64,000 bases of DNA from Halomonas sp. JB37 (lineage in GTDB: Bacteria; Pseudomonadota; Gammaproteobacteria; Pseudomonadales; Halomonadaceae): positions 2,046,001-2,110,000 of the forward strand of contig NZ_NRGW01000001.1 of NCBI RefSeq assembly GCF_002332255.1, written 5' to 3'. Below the pieces are notes generated by a model, which was not told the origin of the DNA, searched no databases, and saw only the letters and a list, made by a program, of their open reading frames with translations. Position numbers and translations under genes: made by a program. Below are positions 53,499-62,820 of the stretch, piece after piece. How positions within the stretch are numbered: position 1 is the stretch's first letter; the number at the start of each line of letters is the position of its first letter.

Positions 53499-54530
53499 TT
53501 AACGAACCTCCGACAAATACCGCTCAGAGAAGCTTCGCTGAGCAGCCGCCATTGCAGAGTAGTCAACGGTTGCGGCGCGGGCGTAGTCGCTATCAGGCAG
53601 AAAAACCTCACGTGCTTTTGCTGAGATAGCGCTCTCACGCACCGGGCGTAGATACGCATCGGCCCAGACAGCCTGCCCTTGGTCAGAAAGCACGAAATCA
53701 AGCACTTGCTGACCATTGTCGGGGTTAGGGCCATCCTTCACTAGGCTCATGACATAAGGCACAACCACGCTGCCTTCTTGGGGAATGACAAACTCTACGT
53801 TGGCACCGTCATTGTGGCGAGCGCGATAAGCGTTGAAGTCATAATCAAGCAGAATAGGGATCTCACCGGAAAGGACGCGTGCATAGCTAGTTTGCTTGGG
53901 CACAATGGGGGCGTTATCGGCCAGCTCATTGAAGTAGTTGATGGCGGGTGTGAAATCATTAAGGTCGCCACCCATCGCTAAGTTGACCGCCACAGCGCCC
54001 ACGTAGCCTACAAAGGCGCTTGCAGGATCAAGATAGCCCACCATGCCACGGTATTCGGGTTTAAGCAGATCTTCCCAAGAGGTGGGCACTGGCGCGCCAT
54101 CTAGCGCATCAACGTTGACCATAAAACCGAGGGTGCCGGAATGAATGGCAAACCAGTTGCCCTCGGGATCTTTAAGCCCTTCAGGGATCTCTTCCCAGTG
54201 TTCGGGCTGGTAGGGCGTGACCACGCCCTCCGCCATGGCTTGGATACCAAAGGTGACGCCATAGTAGACAACATCGGCCACTGGACTACCTGCTTCGGCG
54301 ACCAGCTGGGCTAAGGACTGGCCTGAGTTTTTATTGTCTTGCGGTACGTGAATGCCGGTTTCCTGTTCGATCAAGCGCAGCTGTGTGCCCCAGTCAGCCC
54401 ATTCAGGTGGGCAGTTGTAGCAAATCGCGTTATCGCCAGGTTCAGCCATCGCTGCCGCTGATGTAGCGATAGCCGCGGTGGTCAGTAATGCTTGATAGAT
54501 ACGCTTCATATGCCTGCGCTTAAGGTTCAT
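53499..54530 (-). CDS. ABC transporter periplasmic substrate-binding protein
   Basis: 343 aa, group of iron/polyamine/2-aminoethylphosphonate binding proteins. The signal peptide ends near AAAMA/E (about residue 29). The mature start NAICYNCPPEWADWGTQL is unusual in having two Cys close together. The ATG at 54530 is favoured over 54509 because AGAGGAG lies 6-7 bases upstream. First structural gene after the LacI regulator; overlaps it by 4 bases. Confidence 0.84.
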   Translation of the reverse strand: MNLKRRHMKRIYQALLTTAAIATSAAAMAEPGDNAICYNCPPEWADWGTQLRLIEQETGIHVPQDNKNSGQSLAQLVAEAGSPVADVVYYGVTFGIQAMAEGVVTPYQPEHWEEIPEGLKDPEGNWFAIHSGTLGFMVNVDALDGAPVPTSWEDLLKPEYRGMVGYLDPASAFVGYVGAVAVNLAMGGDLNDFTPAINYFNELADNAPIVPKQTSYARVLSGEIPILLDYDFNAYRARHNDGANVEFVIPQEGSVVVPYVMSLVKDGPNPDNGQQVLDFVLSDQGQAVWADAYLRPVRESAISAKAREVFLPDSDYARAATVDYSAMAAAQRSFSERYLSEVR

Positions 54531-55564
54531 AACGTGCTCCTCTGAGTGGTGCCTGTGTTGGACTTGCGTGATGCCGGTATTCCGGTACTTTCGCCCTTAC
54601 GCAATGCGTGGGGCAGGGGAGCCGTCGTGCAGCTTTCTCCCCGAATCATGGCTAATAAGGTGTGAACCGCCGTGCGTCCTATATCGGCACGCGGTTGTTC
54701 GATAGTGCATAGCGATGGATAGAGGTACTGACCTAAAGCGATGCCATCAAACCCCATCACCGAAAGGTCGCCGGGCACGGCAAAGCCTGCACGTTGCAGC
54801 TCTCCGATTAGGCTGATAGCAAGCAGATCATTGGTACAAATAACAGCGCTAAAAGATTGAAAACCTTGTAGCGCTGGCTTGAGGCTGGCGAGGTCGGCTT
54901 GGGTATGACGAGCCATTTCGACAAGCTGATGAGGCAAGAAACCGGCACTCTTCATTGCTTGGCAATAACCTTCGTAACGCTGTTGAGCACGGTCTGATTG
55001 CAGCAATGGGCCGGCGATCATGCCGATGCGCTCATGCCCCAGGGCGATTAAGTGGCGAGTAGCATCAGCACCAGCGGCAAGGTTATCGACGCCAATTGAG
55101 GTAAAGCCGCTAGTCCCAGGTGGGTTGTAGACCAGCAGGCAAGGAATGTTTTCCATACGCAGCTTATCCAGTACGTCACTGTTACTAGCATCGGCGACGG
55201 TGAGCACTAAGCCGTCTACGCGTTGGCGCAGCATCTCTTCAACAATGTTGCCTTCACGGCTGGGCGAGTACTCGCTGGTGGTAACGATTAAGGAGTACCC
55301 TGAGTCGCGGGCCGCCACTTCCATGGCTTGCAGCTGCTCAGCAAAGACGGGGTTGTCGAGGCTGGGCACCATCACGCCAATCATTTGTGTGGCTTGTGAG
55401 CGCAGCTGCTGCGCAACTTTGTTGGGCCTGAATGCCAACTCTTGGGCTGCATTGAATATTTTTTCGCGGGTTGCGGGGCGCACTAAGTCGGGGCTTGAAA
55501 AGGCCCGCGCAGCGGTAGCGCGAGAAACCCCCGCTCGCTTTGCCACACTGAGTAAATCTGCCAT
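54527..55564 (-). CDS. LacI/GalR-family transcriptional regulator
   Basis: 345 aa. The N-terminal LacI helix-turn-helix (LLSVAKRAGVSRATAARAFSS) and hinge (NKVAQQLRSQATQMIGVMVPS) lead to the sugar-binding-like effector domain (VMGFDGIALGQYLYPSL, RGESCTT). It is the first gene of the ABC operon, and an 18-base perfect palindrome lies 22 bases upstream of its start, so it probably controls itself and the operon. Confidence 0.88.
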   Translation of the reverse strand: MADLLSVAKRAGVSRATAARAFSSPDLVRPATREKIFNAAQELAFRPNKVAQQLRSQATQMIGVMVPSLDNPVFAEQLQAMEVAARDSGYSLIVTTSEYSPSREGNIVEEMLRQRVDGLVLTVADASNSDVLDKLRMENIPCLLVYNPPGTSGFTSIGVDNLAAGADATRHLIALGHERIGMIAGPLLQSDRAQQRYEGYCQAMKSAGFLPHQLVEMARHTQADLASLKPALQGFQSFSAVICTNDLLAISLIGELQRAGFAVPGDLSVMGFDGIALGQYLYPSLCTIEQPRADIGRTAVHTLLAMIRGESCTTAPLPHALRKGESTGIPASRKSNTGTTQRSTL

Positions 55565-55585
55565 GCCAACACCTTTCGCTTGCGT

Positions 55586-55603
55586 AATGAGATCGATCTC
55601 ATT
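55586..55603. promoter_or_regulatory. Probable LacI-family operator
   Basis: AATGAGATCGATCTCATT is a perfect 18-base palindrome with the central CG typical of LacI-family operators. It sits just upstream of the lacI-type gene and is the only such palindrome noticed there. Confidence 0.72.
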
Positions 55604-55788
55604 TGTTGGGTGTCAGCCTAACTAGCGCATGTGACGAACTGATGGCGGTAAAAAGTATTTTTGGCGTTATTCATGTGACAGCGTGGTTTTGTTGCACTGA
55701 TAACGCGGTCTGTTTTATTTGGCTACGTTGCGAAGCGGTGCACCTCCCGCTAAAGTCTCGCGTTAGTTAACCTGGGCAAGGCTTTCTT

Positions 55789-57255
55789 ATGGCCACACTA
55801 ATGATTCAAGGCACGACCTCTGATGCCGGTAAAAGCACGGTGGTGGCTGCGCTATGTCGCGCTCTGGCACGGCGTGGCATCTCGGTCGCGCCGTTTAAGC
55901 CTCAGAACATGGCACTTAACAGTGCCGTGACTGAAGATGGTGGTGAGATAGGTCGCTCTACAGCCCTACAGGCGCAGGCATGCTATTTGGCGCCGCACAG
56001 CGATATGAACCCCGTGCTGCTAAAGCCTGAAACAGACCGCGGCGCTCAGGTGATTTTGCGCGGCAAGGTGCATGGCCATATGGATGCATTGGATTACCAC
56101 GCCTATAAGCGCACCGCGAAAGAGAGCGTGATGGCCGCTTGGCAGGCGCTGGAAAACCGCTTTGATGTGATTATTGCCGAGGGCGCCGGTAGCCCGGCAG
56201 AAATCAATTTACGCGAGGGTGATATCGCCAATATGGGCTTTGCCGAAGCGGCAAATTGCCCCGTACTGCTGGTGGGCGATATTGATCGTGGCGGCGTATT
56301 TGCTCAGTTAGTAGGCACGCTGGCGCTGCTTAGTGAGAGTGAGCAGATGCGCACAAAAGGCTTTATTATTAATCGATTCCGTGGCGATATCGCGTTATTA
56401 AATCCCGGCCTTGAGTGGTTGGAAAAACGCACACAAAAGCCGGTACTGGGAACACTCCCTTATCTTCAGGGGCTGGTGCTGGACTCCGAAGACAGCATTG
56501 GTGTCGTTCAAGCAGAAAAGCGCAGCGCTGTGATCAATATTATTGTCCCCGCGCTTCCACGTATCAGCAATCATACCGACTTTGATCCGCTGCGCTTACA
56601 CCCCCAGGTTTCGCTGCGTTTTATTGGGCCTGATCAGCCAATTCCCGCTGCCGATGCGATCATTTTGCCCGGTAGTAAAAGCACTGCCAGCGATCTTGCG
56701 TGGTTAAAACGTCAAGGGTGGGATAAGGCGCTTCAGCGCCATCTTCGTTACGGTGGGGCAGTGTTGGGTATTTGCGGTGGCTTTCAAATGCTGGGCGAGT
56801 GGGTGGACGACCCTGATGGCTTGGAGGGGCAACCAGGAAAAGTGGCCGGGCTAGGGCTGTTGCCCCTCACAACGCAAATGGTAGCGGGCAAGCAGCTGCG
56901 CAACGTTAGTGGCTTGCTGTCAGATCAACCTGCCCTTGTCGAGGGGTATGAAATTCATAACGGCGTCAGCCAGGGCTTAGCGCTTAACTCGCCGCTTTTT
57001 CATATACAGGGTAAGCCTGAAGGGGCCGTTAGTGACGATGGCCAAATAATGGGCACTTACCTGCATGGGTTATTTGATCACCCCGATGCTTGCCAAGCGT
57101 TGCTAACAAAACTGGGCCTTACCCATGTTGAACCAAGTGATTATCAAGCTCACCGTGAGCATGAGCTTAATCGCTTGGCTGACATGCTAGAGGCGAGCAT
57201 TGATATAGAGCAAGTTATTGCGCTGATTGATGCTGGCGTTTCGCCATCACGGTGA
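55789..57255 (+). CDS. cobQ: Cobyric acid synthase CobQ
   Basis: 488 aa. Adds four amide groups (b, d, e, g) to adenosylcobyrinic acid diamide. N-terminal P-loop region [44 protein letters not shown]-terminal glutamine amidotransferase domain with nucleophile Cys329 in GICGGFQML and [10 protein letters not shown]. It stands alone, about 30 kb from the main cob run, with no riboswitch box in the 150 bases upstream. Its 3' end overlaps the convergent ridA-like gene by 41 bases. Confidence 0.94.
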   Translation: MATLMIQGTTSDAGKSTVVAALCRALARRGISVAPFKPQNMALNSAVTEDGGEIGRSTALQAQACYLAPHSDMNPVLLKPETDRGAQVILRGKVHGHMDALDYHAYKRTAKESVMAAWQALENRFDVIIAEGAGSPAEINLREGDIANMGFAEAANCPVLLVGDIDRGGVFAQLVGTLALLSESEQMRTKGFIINRFRGDIALLNPGLEWLEKRTQKPVLGTLPYLQGLVLDSEDSIGVVQAEKRSAVINIIVPALPRISNHTDFDPLRLHPQVSLRFIGPDQPIPAADAIILPGSKSTASDLAWLKRQGWDKALQRHLRYGGAVLGICGGFQMLGEWVDDPDGLEGQPGKVAGLGLLPLTTQMVAGKQLRNVSGLLSDQPALVEGYEIHNGVSQGLALNSPLFHIQGKPEGAVSDDGQIMGTYLHGLFDHPDACQALLTKLGLTHVEPSDYQAHREHELNRLADMLEASIDIEQVIALIDAGVSPSR

Positions 57256-57613
57256 TCTCAACACTGCACCCACCACAGATGTTTGCCGATTCAGTGCAAG
57301 TGCGGGCTGGATAGCGGCCGGGATCGAAGTGCTCGGCATACACACCGTCTAGTTCTTGAAGCGTGTGCAGGTCAGTGAGGTGGATATCTACGCGCACTAC
57401 ATCAGCAAAACTGCCGCCTTCCATTTCAAGCATGCGAGAGATGGCCCGCATCACTAGGCGTGTTTCTTCTTTTACGTCGCCCCGCGCCGCGTGGCCATTA
57501 GATAAATCTGCGACGGTTAGCCCTGAAATGAACACATAGTGGTCGTCGATTACCATGTGGCTACCGGGAAAGCTCGGTGTGGGCAGTGTCGGATCGTTGG
57601 TATAGGTCGGCAT
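57215..57613 (-). CDS. RidA (YjgF/YER057c/UK114) family protein
   Basis: 132 aa. [20 protein letters not shown] and [29 protein letters not shown] (in pieces) match the trimeric RidA fold. The end differs from classic RidA ([22 protein letters not shown] has Cys-rich substitutions), so enamine deaminase activity is not assured. Its 3' end overlaps cobQ. Confidence 0.82.
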   Translation of the reverse strand: MPTYTNDPTLPTPSFPGSHMVIDDHYVFISGLTVADLSNGHAARGDVKEETRLVMRAISRMLEMEGGSFADVVRVDIHLTDLHTLQELDGVYAEHFDPGRYPARTCTESANICGGCSVEITVMAKRQHQSAQ

Positions 57614-57716
57614 GCTAATTCCTTCTAAGTTGCTGATCGCACATACATCCTCTACGACAGGGCAATAGTGCTAGTGTTCAGTATCAGTCATTATGAATAG
57701 AACAAGGGGAGGCATT

Positions 57717-57785
57717 ATGCACTGTCAAAATAGCGGTGTTTACTCTAGGCTTGCGGCTTTTCTGTCGGCATTGGGGGATAAATGA
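57717..57785 (+). CDS. Possible 22-aa leader ORF
   Basis: ATG 57717 has a strong GGGGAGG 5 bases upstream and encodes 22 residues beginning MHCQNSGVYSRLAAF, then TGA. The TGA overlaps the next gene's ATG (ATGA, 57782-57785), so translation of the two may be coupled. Too short for confident annotation as a protein. Confidence 0.4.
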   Translation: MHCQNSGVYSRLAAFLSALGDK

Positions 57786-58345
57786 AGGTCATACACGTTA
57801 AAGAAGAGGCCCAGCGCGATGCCTGTTTAGCGCGGCTATGCGCTGAAGTTTACGGCCAAGAAGCTGGTTTAACGCCGCTCGTCGTGTTTGCCGGCACTCG
57901 CACCGTTTTATTTGCTCAGCAGGCCGCACGCTTATTTGCTGCCGTTGATGCAAAAGGAAAACCGCAGGCGCTGGCGCTGCTGGTATTAGATGAAGAGGGT
58001 GAGGGGATGACGATTACCCACGCCTGCACGCTGGGCCAATTAGATGCCAAGCAGCGCTTGATTAGTGAACTTAGCTTAAAAGCGCCGCTGCGTGTTGAGG
58101 TAGATACTGGCGAACAAGAAGCGTTTTACCGCGAGAGTGGTATCAAGCGCTGGTTCGGCGGAGTGGATGGCAAACGTATTGGCTTGGGGGCGCGTCACCC
58201 GGCGCAAAATGTTCGCGAGTTGGCACCCACTTTAGGGTTAGACGAAGCGCTTATTTTGCGTCGTTTTAAACATGACCCAAAGGCTTTCGAGGCAGCCAAA
58301 CAGGCGTTCTTGAGCGGCTTGAATGACTTTCCCGCGGCGCTTTAA
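57782..58345 (+). CDS. Conserved hypothetical protein
   Basis: 187 aa. I recognise no family. The N-terminal half alternates strand and helix (VFAGTRTVLFAQQAARLFAAVD, then ALLVLDEEGEGMTITHACTLG), and the middle has LRVEVDTGEQEAFYRESGIKRWFGG, somewhat like an acetyltransferase tail; I do not claim activity. The C-terminus is basic and helical. Its start follows a run of GGGGG and overlaps the small leader ORF. Confidence 0.7.
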   Translation: MKVIHVKEEAQRDACLARLCAEVYGQEAGLTPLVVFAGTRTVLFAQQAARLFAAVDAKGKPQALALLVLDEEGEGMTITHACTLGQLDAKQRLISELSLKAPLRVEVDTGEQEAFYRESGIKRWFGGVDGKRIGLGARHPAQNVRELAPTLGLDEALILRRFKHDPKAFEAAKQAFLSGLNDFPAAL

Positions 58346-58370
58346 TGACGACTCGTCACGTTGGGCAGAT

Positions 58371-59564
58371 TTACTTCTTCGCCAGTTCGCGCATGGCCGT
58401 TTCCAAGCCTTCCATGGTCATCGGGTACATTCGGTCGTTGATAAGCTCGCGAATAAGCTGAGTGGAGTAGGTGCTTTCCCAGGCGCGTGGCGGCATTGGA
58501 TTGAGCCACGCCAAGCGTGGAAAGGTGGCGCATAAACGTTGAAGCCAAACGCCGCCCGGTTCATCGTTAAAATGCTCAACGCTGCCGCCGCGATGAGTGA
58601 TCTCATAAGGTGACATGGCAGCGTCGCCCACTACAACGACCTGATAATCAGCGCCGTAAGTGTGCAGCACGTCCATCGTCGGAATTCGTTCATTGTTGCG
58701 GCGAGACGAGTGCTGGGCGTTACGCCGCCACACCCCTTCGTACAAGCAGTTATGAAAGTAGTAGTGCTCCAGATGCTTGAACTCGGAGCGCGCCGCTGAA
58801 AACAGTTCTTCGCAAACGCGAATGTGGTCGTCCATTGAACCGCCAACGTCTAAAAACAGCAGCACTTTTACCGTGTTGTGGCGCTCTGGGCGCATCTGCA
58901 CGTTAAGTAGCCCGGCATCGCGTGCGGTGGCGCGTATAGTGTTGTCAACGTCGAACTCTTCAAGAGCGCCTTGACGGGCAAACTTGCGCAGACGGCGTAG
59001 TGCCATCTTGATATTACGTGTGCCGAGTTCAAGGGAGTCATCGTAGTCACGAAAGCGGCGCTCATCCCATACTTTAATGGCGCGGCGATGGCGCGAGCCT
59101 TCCTGGCCAATCCGGATACCTTCCGGATTATAGCCATAGGCACCAAACGGGCTGGTGCCACCGGTGCCTATCCATTTATTCCCCCCTGCATGACGCTCTT
59201 TTTGCTCCTCCAGGCGCTTTTTGAACGTTTCAATAAGCGCTTCAAGGCCGCCGAGGGATTCGATATTGGCTTTCTCTTCGTCGGTTAATTGCTTCTCAAA
59301 TTCGCGCCTTAGCCAATCATCAGGAATCAATGCCTCAATGGCGGCATCCATATCTTCCAGGCCTTTAAACCATGCACCGAACGCGCGATCAAAGCGGTCA
59401 AAGTGGCGCTCGTCTTTAACCATAACGGTGCGCGCTACTTGATAGAATACGTTGATATCAGCAAATACAATGCCGCGTTCTACTACCGTGTTAAGGTCCA
59501 GCAGCTCACGTAGCGACACTGGAACGCCCGCACGTTTGAGGGTTTCAAAGAGACCAATAAACAT
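58371..59564 (-). CDS. VWA-domain (CoxE-like) protein paired with MoxR ATPase
   Basis: 397 aa. A helical N-terminal part (FIGLFETLKRAGVPVSLRELLDL) precedes a Lys/Glu-rich linker and a VWA domain with the MIDAS variant LFLDVGGSM, where the canonical DxSxS is DVGGS as in this family. YGADYQVVVVGDAAMSP follows. It begins 3 bases after the MoxR gene. Such pairs act as chaperone-like modules for metal-cofactor insertion or complex maturation; partner unknown. Confidence 0.83.
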   Translation of the reverse strand: MFIGLFETLKRAGVPVSLRELLDLNTVVERGIVFADINVFYQVARTVMVKDERHFDRFDRAFGAWFKGLEDMDAAIEALIPDDWLRREFEKQLTDEEKANIESLGGLEALIETFKKRLEEQKERHAGGNKWIGTGGTSPFGAYGYNPEGIRIGQEGSRHRRAIKVWDERRFRDYDDSLELGTRNIKMALRRLRKFARQGALEEFDVDNTIRATARDAGLLNVQMRPERHNTVKVLLFLDVGGSMDDHIRVCEELFSAARSEFKHLEHYYFHNCLYEGVWRRNAQHSSRRNNERIPTMDVLHTYGADYQVVVVGDAAMSPYEITHRGGSVEHFNDEPGGVWLQRLCATFPRLAWLNPMPPRAWESTYSTQLIRELINDRMYPMTMEGLETAMRELAKK

Positions 59565-59567
59565 GGC

Positions 59568-60422
59568 TTAGCGGCCCGCGCCTTTTTGGCGACGCATCAT
59601 AAAGGCTAAGCGCTCAAGCAGATGAGTGTCCTGTTCATTTTTAACCAGCGCACCGGCCATGGGCGGCAGTGCTTTGGCCGGGTCGCGGTTATACAGCGCT
59701 TCCTGAGCAAGCTCATCCGCCATGAGCAGTTTTAGCCAATCCACCAGCTCAGAGGTTGACGGTTTTTTCTTCAAGCCAGGGGCATTGCGCAAATCGAAGA
59801 ATACTTCTAACGCCTCACTGACCATTCGAGGAGCGATGTCTGGAAAGTGAACATCGACAATCGCCTGCATGGTCTCTCGGTCGGGGAAGTCAATGTAGTG
59901 GAAAAAGCAGCGGCGTAAGAAAGCATCTGGCAGCTCTTTTTCGTTATTTGACGTAATGATGATAATCGGGCGCTGCTCGGCGCGGATAGTTTCACCGGTT
60001 TCATAAACGTGAAACTCCATACGATCCAGCTCTTGAAGCAGGTCGTTGGGGAATTCGATATCCGCCTTGTCGATTTCGTCGATCAGCAGCACAACGCGCT
60101 CATTCGCCGTGAAGGCATCCCATAGTTTGCCGGGCTTGATGTAGTTGGCAACGTTCTCTACGCCTTCCACACCTAACTGGGAATCGCGCAAGCGGCTCAC
60201 CGCATCGTACTCATACAAACCCTGGGCTGCTTTGGTGCTGGACTTAATGTGCCAAGTGATCAGCTTGGTGCCCAGCGACTCGGCCAGCTCTTCGGCCAGC
60301 AGCGTTTTACCGGTACCCGGCTCGCCTTTGATTAAAAGCGGGCGTTCCAACACAACAGCAGCATTGACCGCCTGCTTAAGCGCGTCGGTTGCGATATAGG
60401 TCGAAGTGGATTCAAACGCCAT
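59568..60422 (-). CDS. MoxR-family AAA+ ATPase
   Basis: 284 aa from ATG 60422, giving MAFESTSTYIATDALKQAV; the ORF to 60470 has only weak starts. Walker A IKGEPGTGKTLLAEELA, Walker B VVLLIDEIDKADIEFPND, sensor 1 IIITSNNEKELPDAFLRRCF. This is the small MoxR type with partner VWA protein directly downstream. Confidence 0.87.
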   Translation of the reverse strand: MAFESTSTYIATDALKQAVNAAVVLERPLLIKGEPGTGKTLLAEELAESLGTKLITWHIKSSTKAAQGLYEYDAVSRLRDSQLGVEGVENVANYIKPGKLWDAFTANERVVLLIDEIDKADIEFPNDLLQELDRMEFHVYETGETIRAEQRPIIIITSNNEKELPDAFLRRCFFHYIDFPDRETMQAIVDVHFPDIAPRMVSEALEVFFDLRNAPGLKKKPSTSELVDWLKLLMADELAQEALYNRDPAKALPPMAGALVKNEQDTHLLERLAFMMRRQKGAGR

Positions 60423-60536
60423 GAGCAGGGCCTCGGCTTGTCGAAAACGTGTTGGGAAATATTCAAACAAGTGTACGTGAGGGCAAACCCCAAGGCCATT
60501 CAGAGTGAGGTGTCTTTTATGTTCTCCTGGCTTTTA

Positions 60537-62519
60537 TCAATGCAGCCAGTTTGGCGGCACAATCCCTTGGCGCTGCATTTGCCGATATATCGTTGGCCGT
60601 GAAACGCCTAGCGCGCGAGCCACGGCGCTAATGTTCCAGTGGTGCTTTTTAAGTAGATCTAGTAGCGGCTGCCCTGGATCTGAGCAACTGTCGGAAGATA
60701 AGTCATTAGCCTTGCGCGTAATGCGTTCGCTAAGGCATTGCTCCGGTAAATCAGCGACGGTGATTTCATCGTTTTCCGAGGTGGCCAGTGCGAAGGCCAG
60801 CGCATTTTTTAGCTGCCGAATATTACCTGGCCATGCGTAAGCCAGCAGAGCGCTAATAGCATCTGCTCTTAGGCGTGGTGACTCGCTGGCGGCCCGTTCT
60901 TTGATTACGTCTGCAAACACGCGACGAATCACGTACAGCTTGTCGGCGCGCTCGTTTAGTGAGGGCAGGCGCAGCTGCGCACCGTTCAGGCGGTAGTAGA
61001 GATCTTCACGGAATTCTCCGCGTTGAATCATCTCTTCTATATTGCGATGGGTCGCGGTAATTACCCTAATATCAACCTTCACCGGCGTGTTCGCACCTAG
61101 CGGCATGACTTCCCGTTCTGCGAGTACGCGCAGCAGACGCGTTTGCAGTGCCAGTGGCATATCGCCTATTTCGTCAAGAAACAGGGTGCCTCCGTCAGCT
61201 TGGGGAATGAGCCCGCGCATGCCTTGCGAGCGTCCTCCGGTAAATGCTCCTGGCTGATAGCCAAATAGCTCACTTTCGATCAGTGCTTCAGGAATAGCGG
61301 CGCAGTTGACCGCTACAAAGGGCTTGCTGGAGCGGTGGCCGCTGTCGTGCAGCGCGCGAGCAACAACTTCTTTACCTGTCCCAGTGTCGCCACTAATAAG
61401 GACATTAACACTGACTTCATTGCGCAGCCTCTCAGCCAGTTTTTGTATTTTCCGCATGGCGGGGTCATCGGCACCCAGGCGAGCCAGTGGCTCCGGTAGC
61501 GATGATGCGGGCGGTTGCTGTGCATGCGTCGATCGAGTGCGGCGAGGTTCCAGCAGGCTAATAAAGTAAATCGTGTTGTCGGCCCTGGCGCGAAAGGCAC
61601 GCAGCTGATCATCTGAGCCGCTATTGATGCTCAGCACGTCGGCGATTTCGCATTCAAATAGTTCATCCAATATAGGCGTGTGGCGCGCTGACCAAGGTGG
61701 CCACCGGTGCTGATGGCAGGCGATGAGTTCACGGCCGACGGCGTTGGCCGCTATTACCTGGCCATTTTCTTCAATGGCGATCAGGCCACGCCCGTTCACA
61801 TGCACAAACTCCCGGGAGGTATCCAGGCGTACCATTAGGCAGTCGCGGTAGCGCCGGAGAAAGTAGGCATCTTCAATCATGCGGGCGTAGAGAGTTACTA
61901 ACGAAAGGCTGAAATTTTGGCTTTCATGTTGGCTAGGTGATTGCAGAGCAGAGATATCCAGCACGGCCATGACGTTACCTTGTGGGTCGGTGATAGGCGC
62001 AGCGGTGCAGGTCAGCGAAATATGCGAGGCATCAAAGTGTTCCTGGCGGTGGCAGATAATCGCTTGGCGGTCGTGAAGGCAGGTGCCCACGGCGCAGGTG
62101 CCAGCAAATCGCTCGTCCCAATCGGCGCCCAAGTAAAGACCCGCTTGCCGCAGTAGCCTATCTTTATGGGGGTCGCCGCGAAACTCGACGGTAATACCAC
62201 GATGGTCGGTGAGTAGCAGGACGTAGCCCAACTGGGAGATTTGCTGATAAAGCTGATCCACGCCAGCCCTGGCAACGTGTAGGAGTTCATCAACGGGTTC
62301 CCGGTGCTCGATAAGCGTTTGCTGAGTCACAACTCTTGCGGGGCGCGGCTGGGTAGGGTCAAGCTGGTATTCATTCAAACAGCGCAGCCAGGAGCGTCGA
62401 ATTGTTGGCTGAGCCGGTAGCTGAGGCACGTCCACCCCTTCGCCGAGCAAGAATATATGCTCGATATGCTGGCGCTGTACAGAGTGTAATCGTGCAGGCA
62501 ATAGCGATTGAGTTGGCAT
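60537..62519 (-). CDS. AcoR-like sigma-54-dependent activator
   Basis: 660 aa from ATG 62519 (GTG 62531 also possible). An N-terminal sensory region with GAF-like and PAS-like parts (CAVGTCLHDRQAIICHRQEHF, NVMAVLDISALQSPS) precedes the AAA+ domain (Walker A GDTGTGKE, the sigma-54 contact loop PGAFTGG, GGTLFLDEIGDMP) and a Fis-type helix-turn-helix (WNISAVARALGVSRPTIYRQM). The contact loop reads GAFTGG, not GAFTGA. It is divergent from a flavin monooxygenase gene with a -24/-12 promoter, its likely target. Confidence 0.9.
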   Translation of the reverse strand: MPTQSLLPARLHSVQRQHIEHIFLLGEGVDVPQLPAQPTIRRSWLRCLNEYQLDPTQPRPARVVTQQTLIEHREPVDELLHVARAGVDQLYQQISQLGYVLLLTDHRGITVEFRGDPHKDRLLRQAGLYLGADWDERFAGTCAVGTCLHDRQAIICHRQEHFDASHISLTCTAAPITDPQGNVMAVLDISALQSPSQHESQNFSLSLVTLYARMIEDAYFLRRYRDCLMVRLDTSREFVHVNGRGLIAIEENGQVIAANAVGRELIACHQHRWPPWSARHTPILDELFECEIADVLSINSGSDDQLRAFRARADNTIYFISLLEPRRTRSTHAQQPPASSLPEPLARLGADDPAMRKIQKLAERLRNEVSVNVLISGDTGTGKEVVARALHDSGHRSSKPFVAVNCAAIPEALIESELFGYQPGAFTGGRSQGMRGLIPQADGGTLFLDEIGDMPLALQTRLLRVLAEREVMPLGANTPVKVDIRVITATHRNIEEMIQRGEFREDLYYRLNGAQLRLPSLNERADKLYVIRRVFADVIKERAASESPRLRADAISALLAYAWPGNIRQLKNALAFALATSENDEITVADLPEQCLSERITRKANDLSSDSCSDPGQPLLDLLKKHHWNISAVARALGVSRPTIYRQMQRQGIVPPNWLH

Positions 62520-62610
62520 GGCGTTTTGCACCGTAAGACGCGTTATTGTCTTTCCAGCCTATGCGCTCTAGCGCAGGTGTCAACGCAGCCATCTTACGCC
62601 GTTAGTCGTG

Positions 62611-62634
62611 TGTTACACCTGTAACGGATGTTAC
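62611..62634. promoter_or_regulatory. Inverted repeats, candidate activator (UAS) site
   Basis: GTAAC-ggat-GTTAC (62621-62634) is a perfect inverted repeat, and TTACACCTGTAA (62613-62624) is another overlapping it. They lie about 115-135 bases upstream of the -24/-12 promoter, the usual enhancer distance for a sigma-54 activator. Confidence 0.5.
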
Positions 62635-62746
62635 GCCGAGCTGTAAACAGTGTGACAGGTGTACGCCGCCGTAAATGCTCTTTAATTTTTCAATAGCCGA
62701 TTATTAATCTTTACTATTCAATTGTTTATATTTTATTTGTTCGGTT

Positions 62747-62762
62747 TGGCACGACGGGTGCT
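62747..62762 (+). promoter_or_regulatory. Sigma-54 (-24/-12) promoter
   Basis: TGGCACGACGGGTGCT carries the -24 GG (62748-62749) and -12 GC (62760-62761) separated by the required 10 bases, with TGGCAC fully matching. It lies about 60 bases before the monooxygenase start. Confidence 0.8.
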
Positions 62763-62820
62763 TAGAGTTGTGTAGGTAAAAGGCCTTTCAACAATAACAA
62801 GCGTATATGGAGTACCCGCT

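Noticed and set aside
55620-55788. A cobalamin riboswitch before cobQ
   Set aside because: No B12 box or conserved aptamer segment is present in the gap.
58371-60422. The MoxR/VWA pair as CobS/CobT
   Set aside because: The VWA protein is too short and lacks the acidic linker of CobT, and the MoxR protein is not clearly CobS; the fused motor beside cobN is the better candidate.
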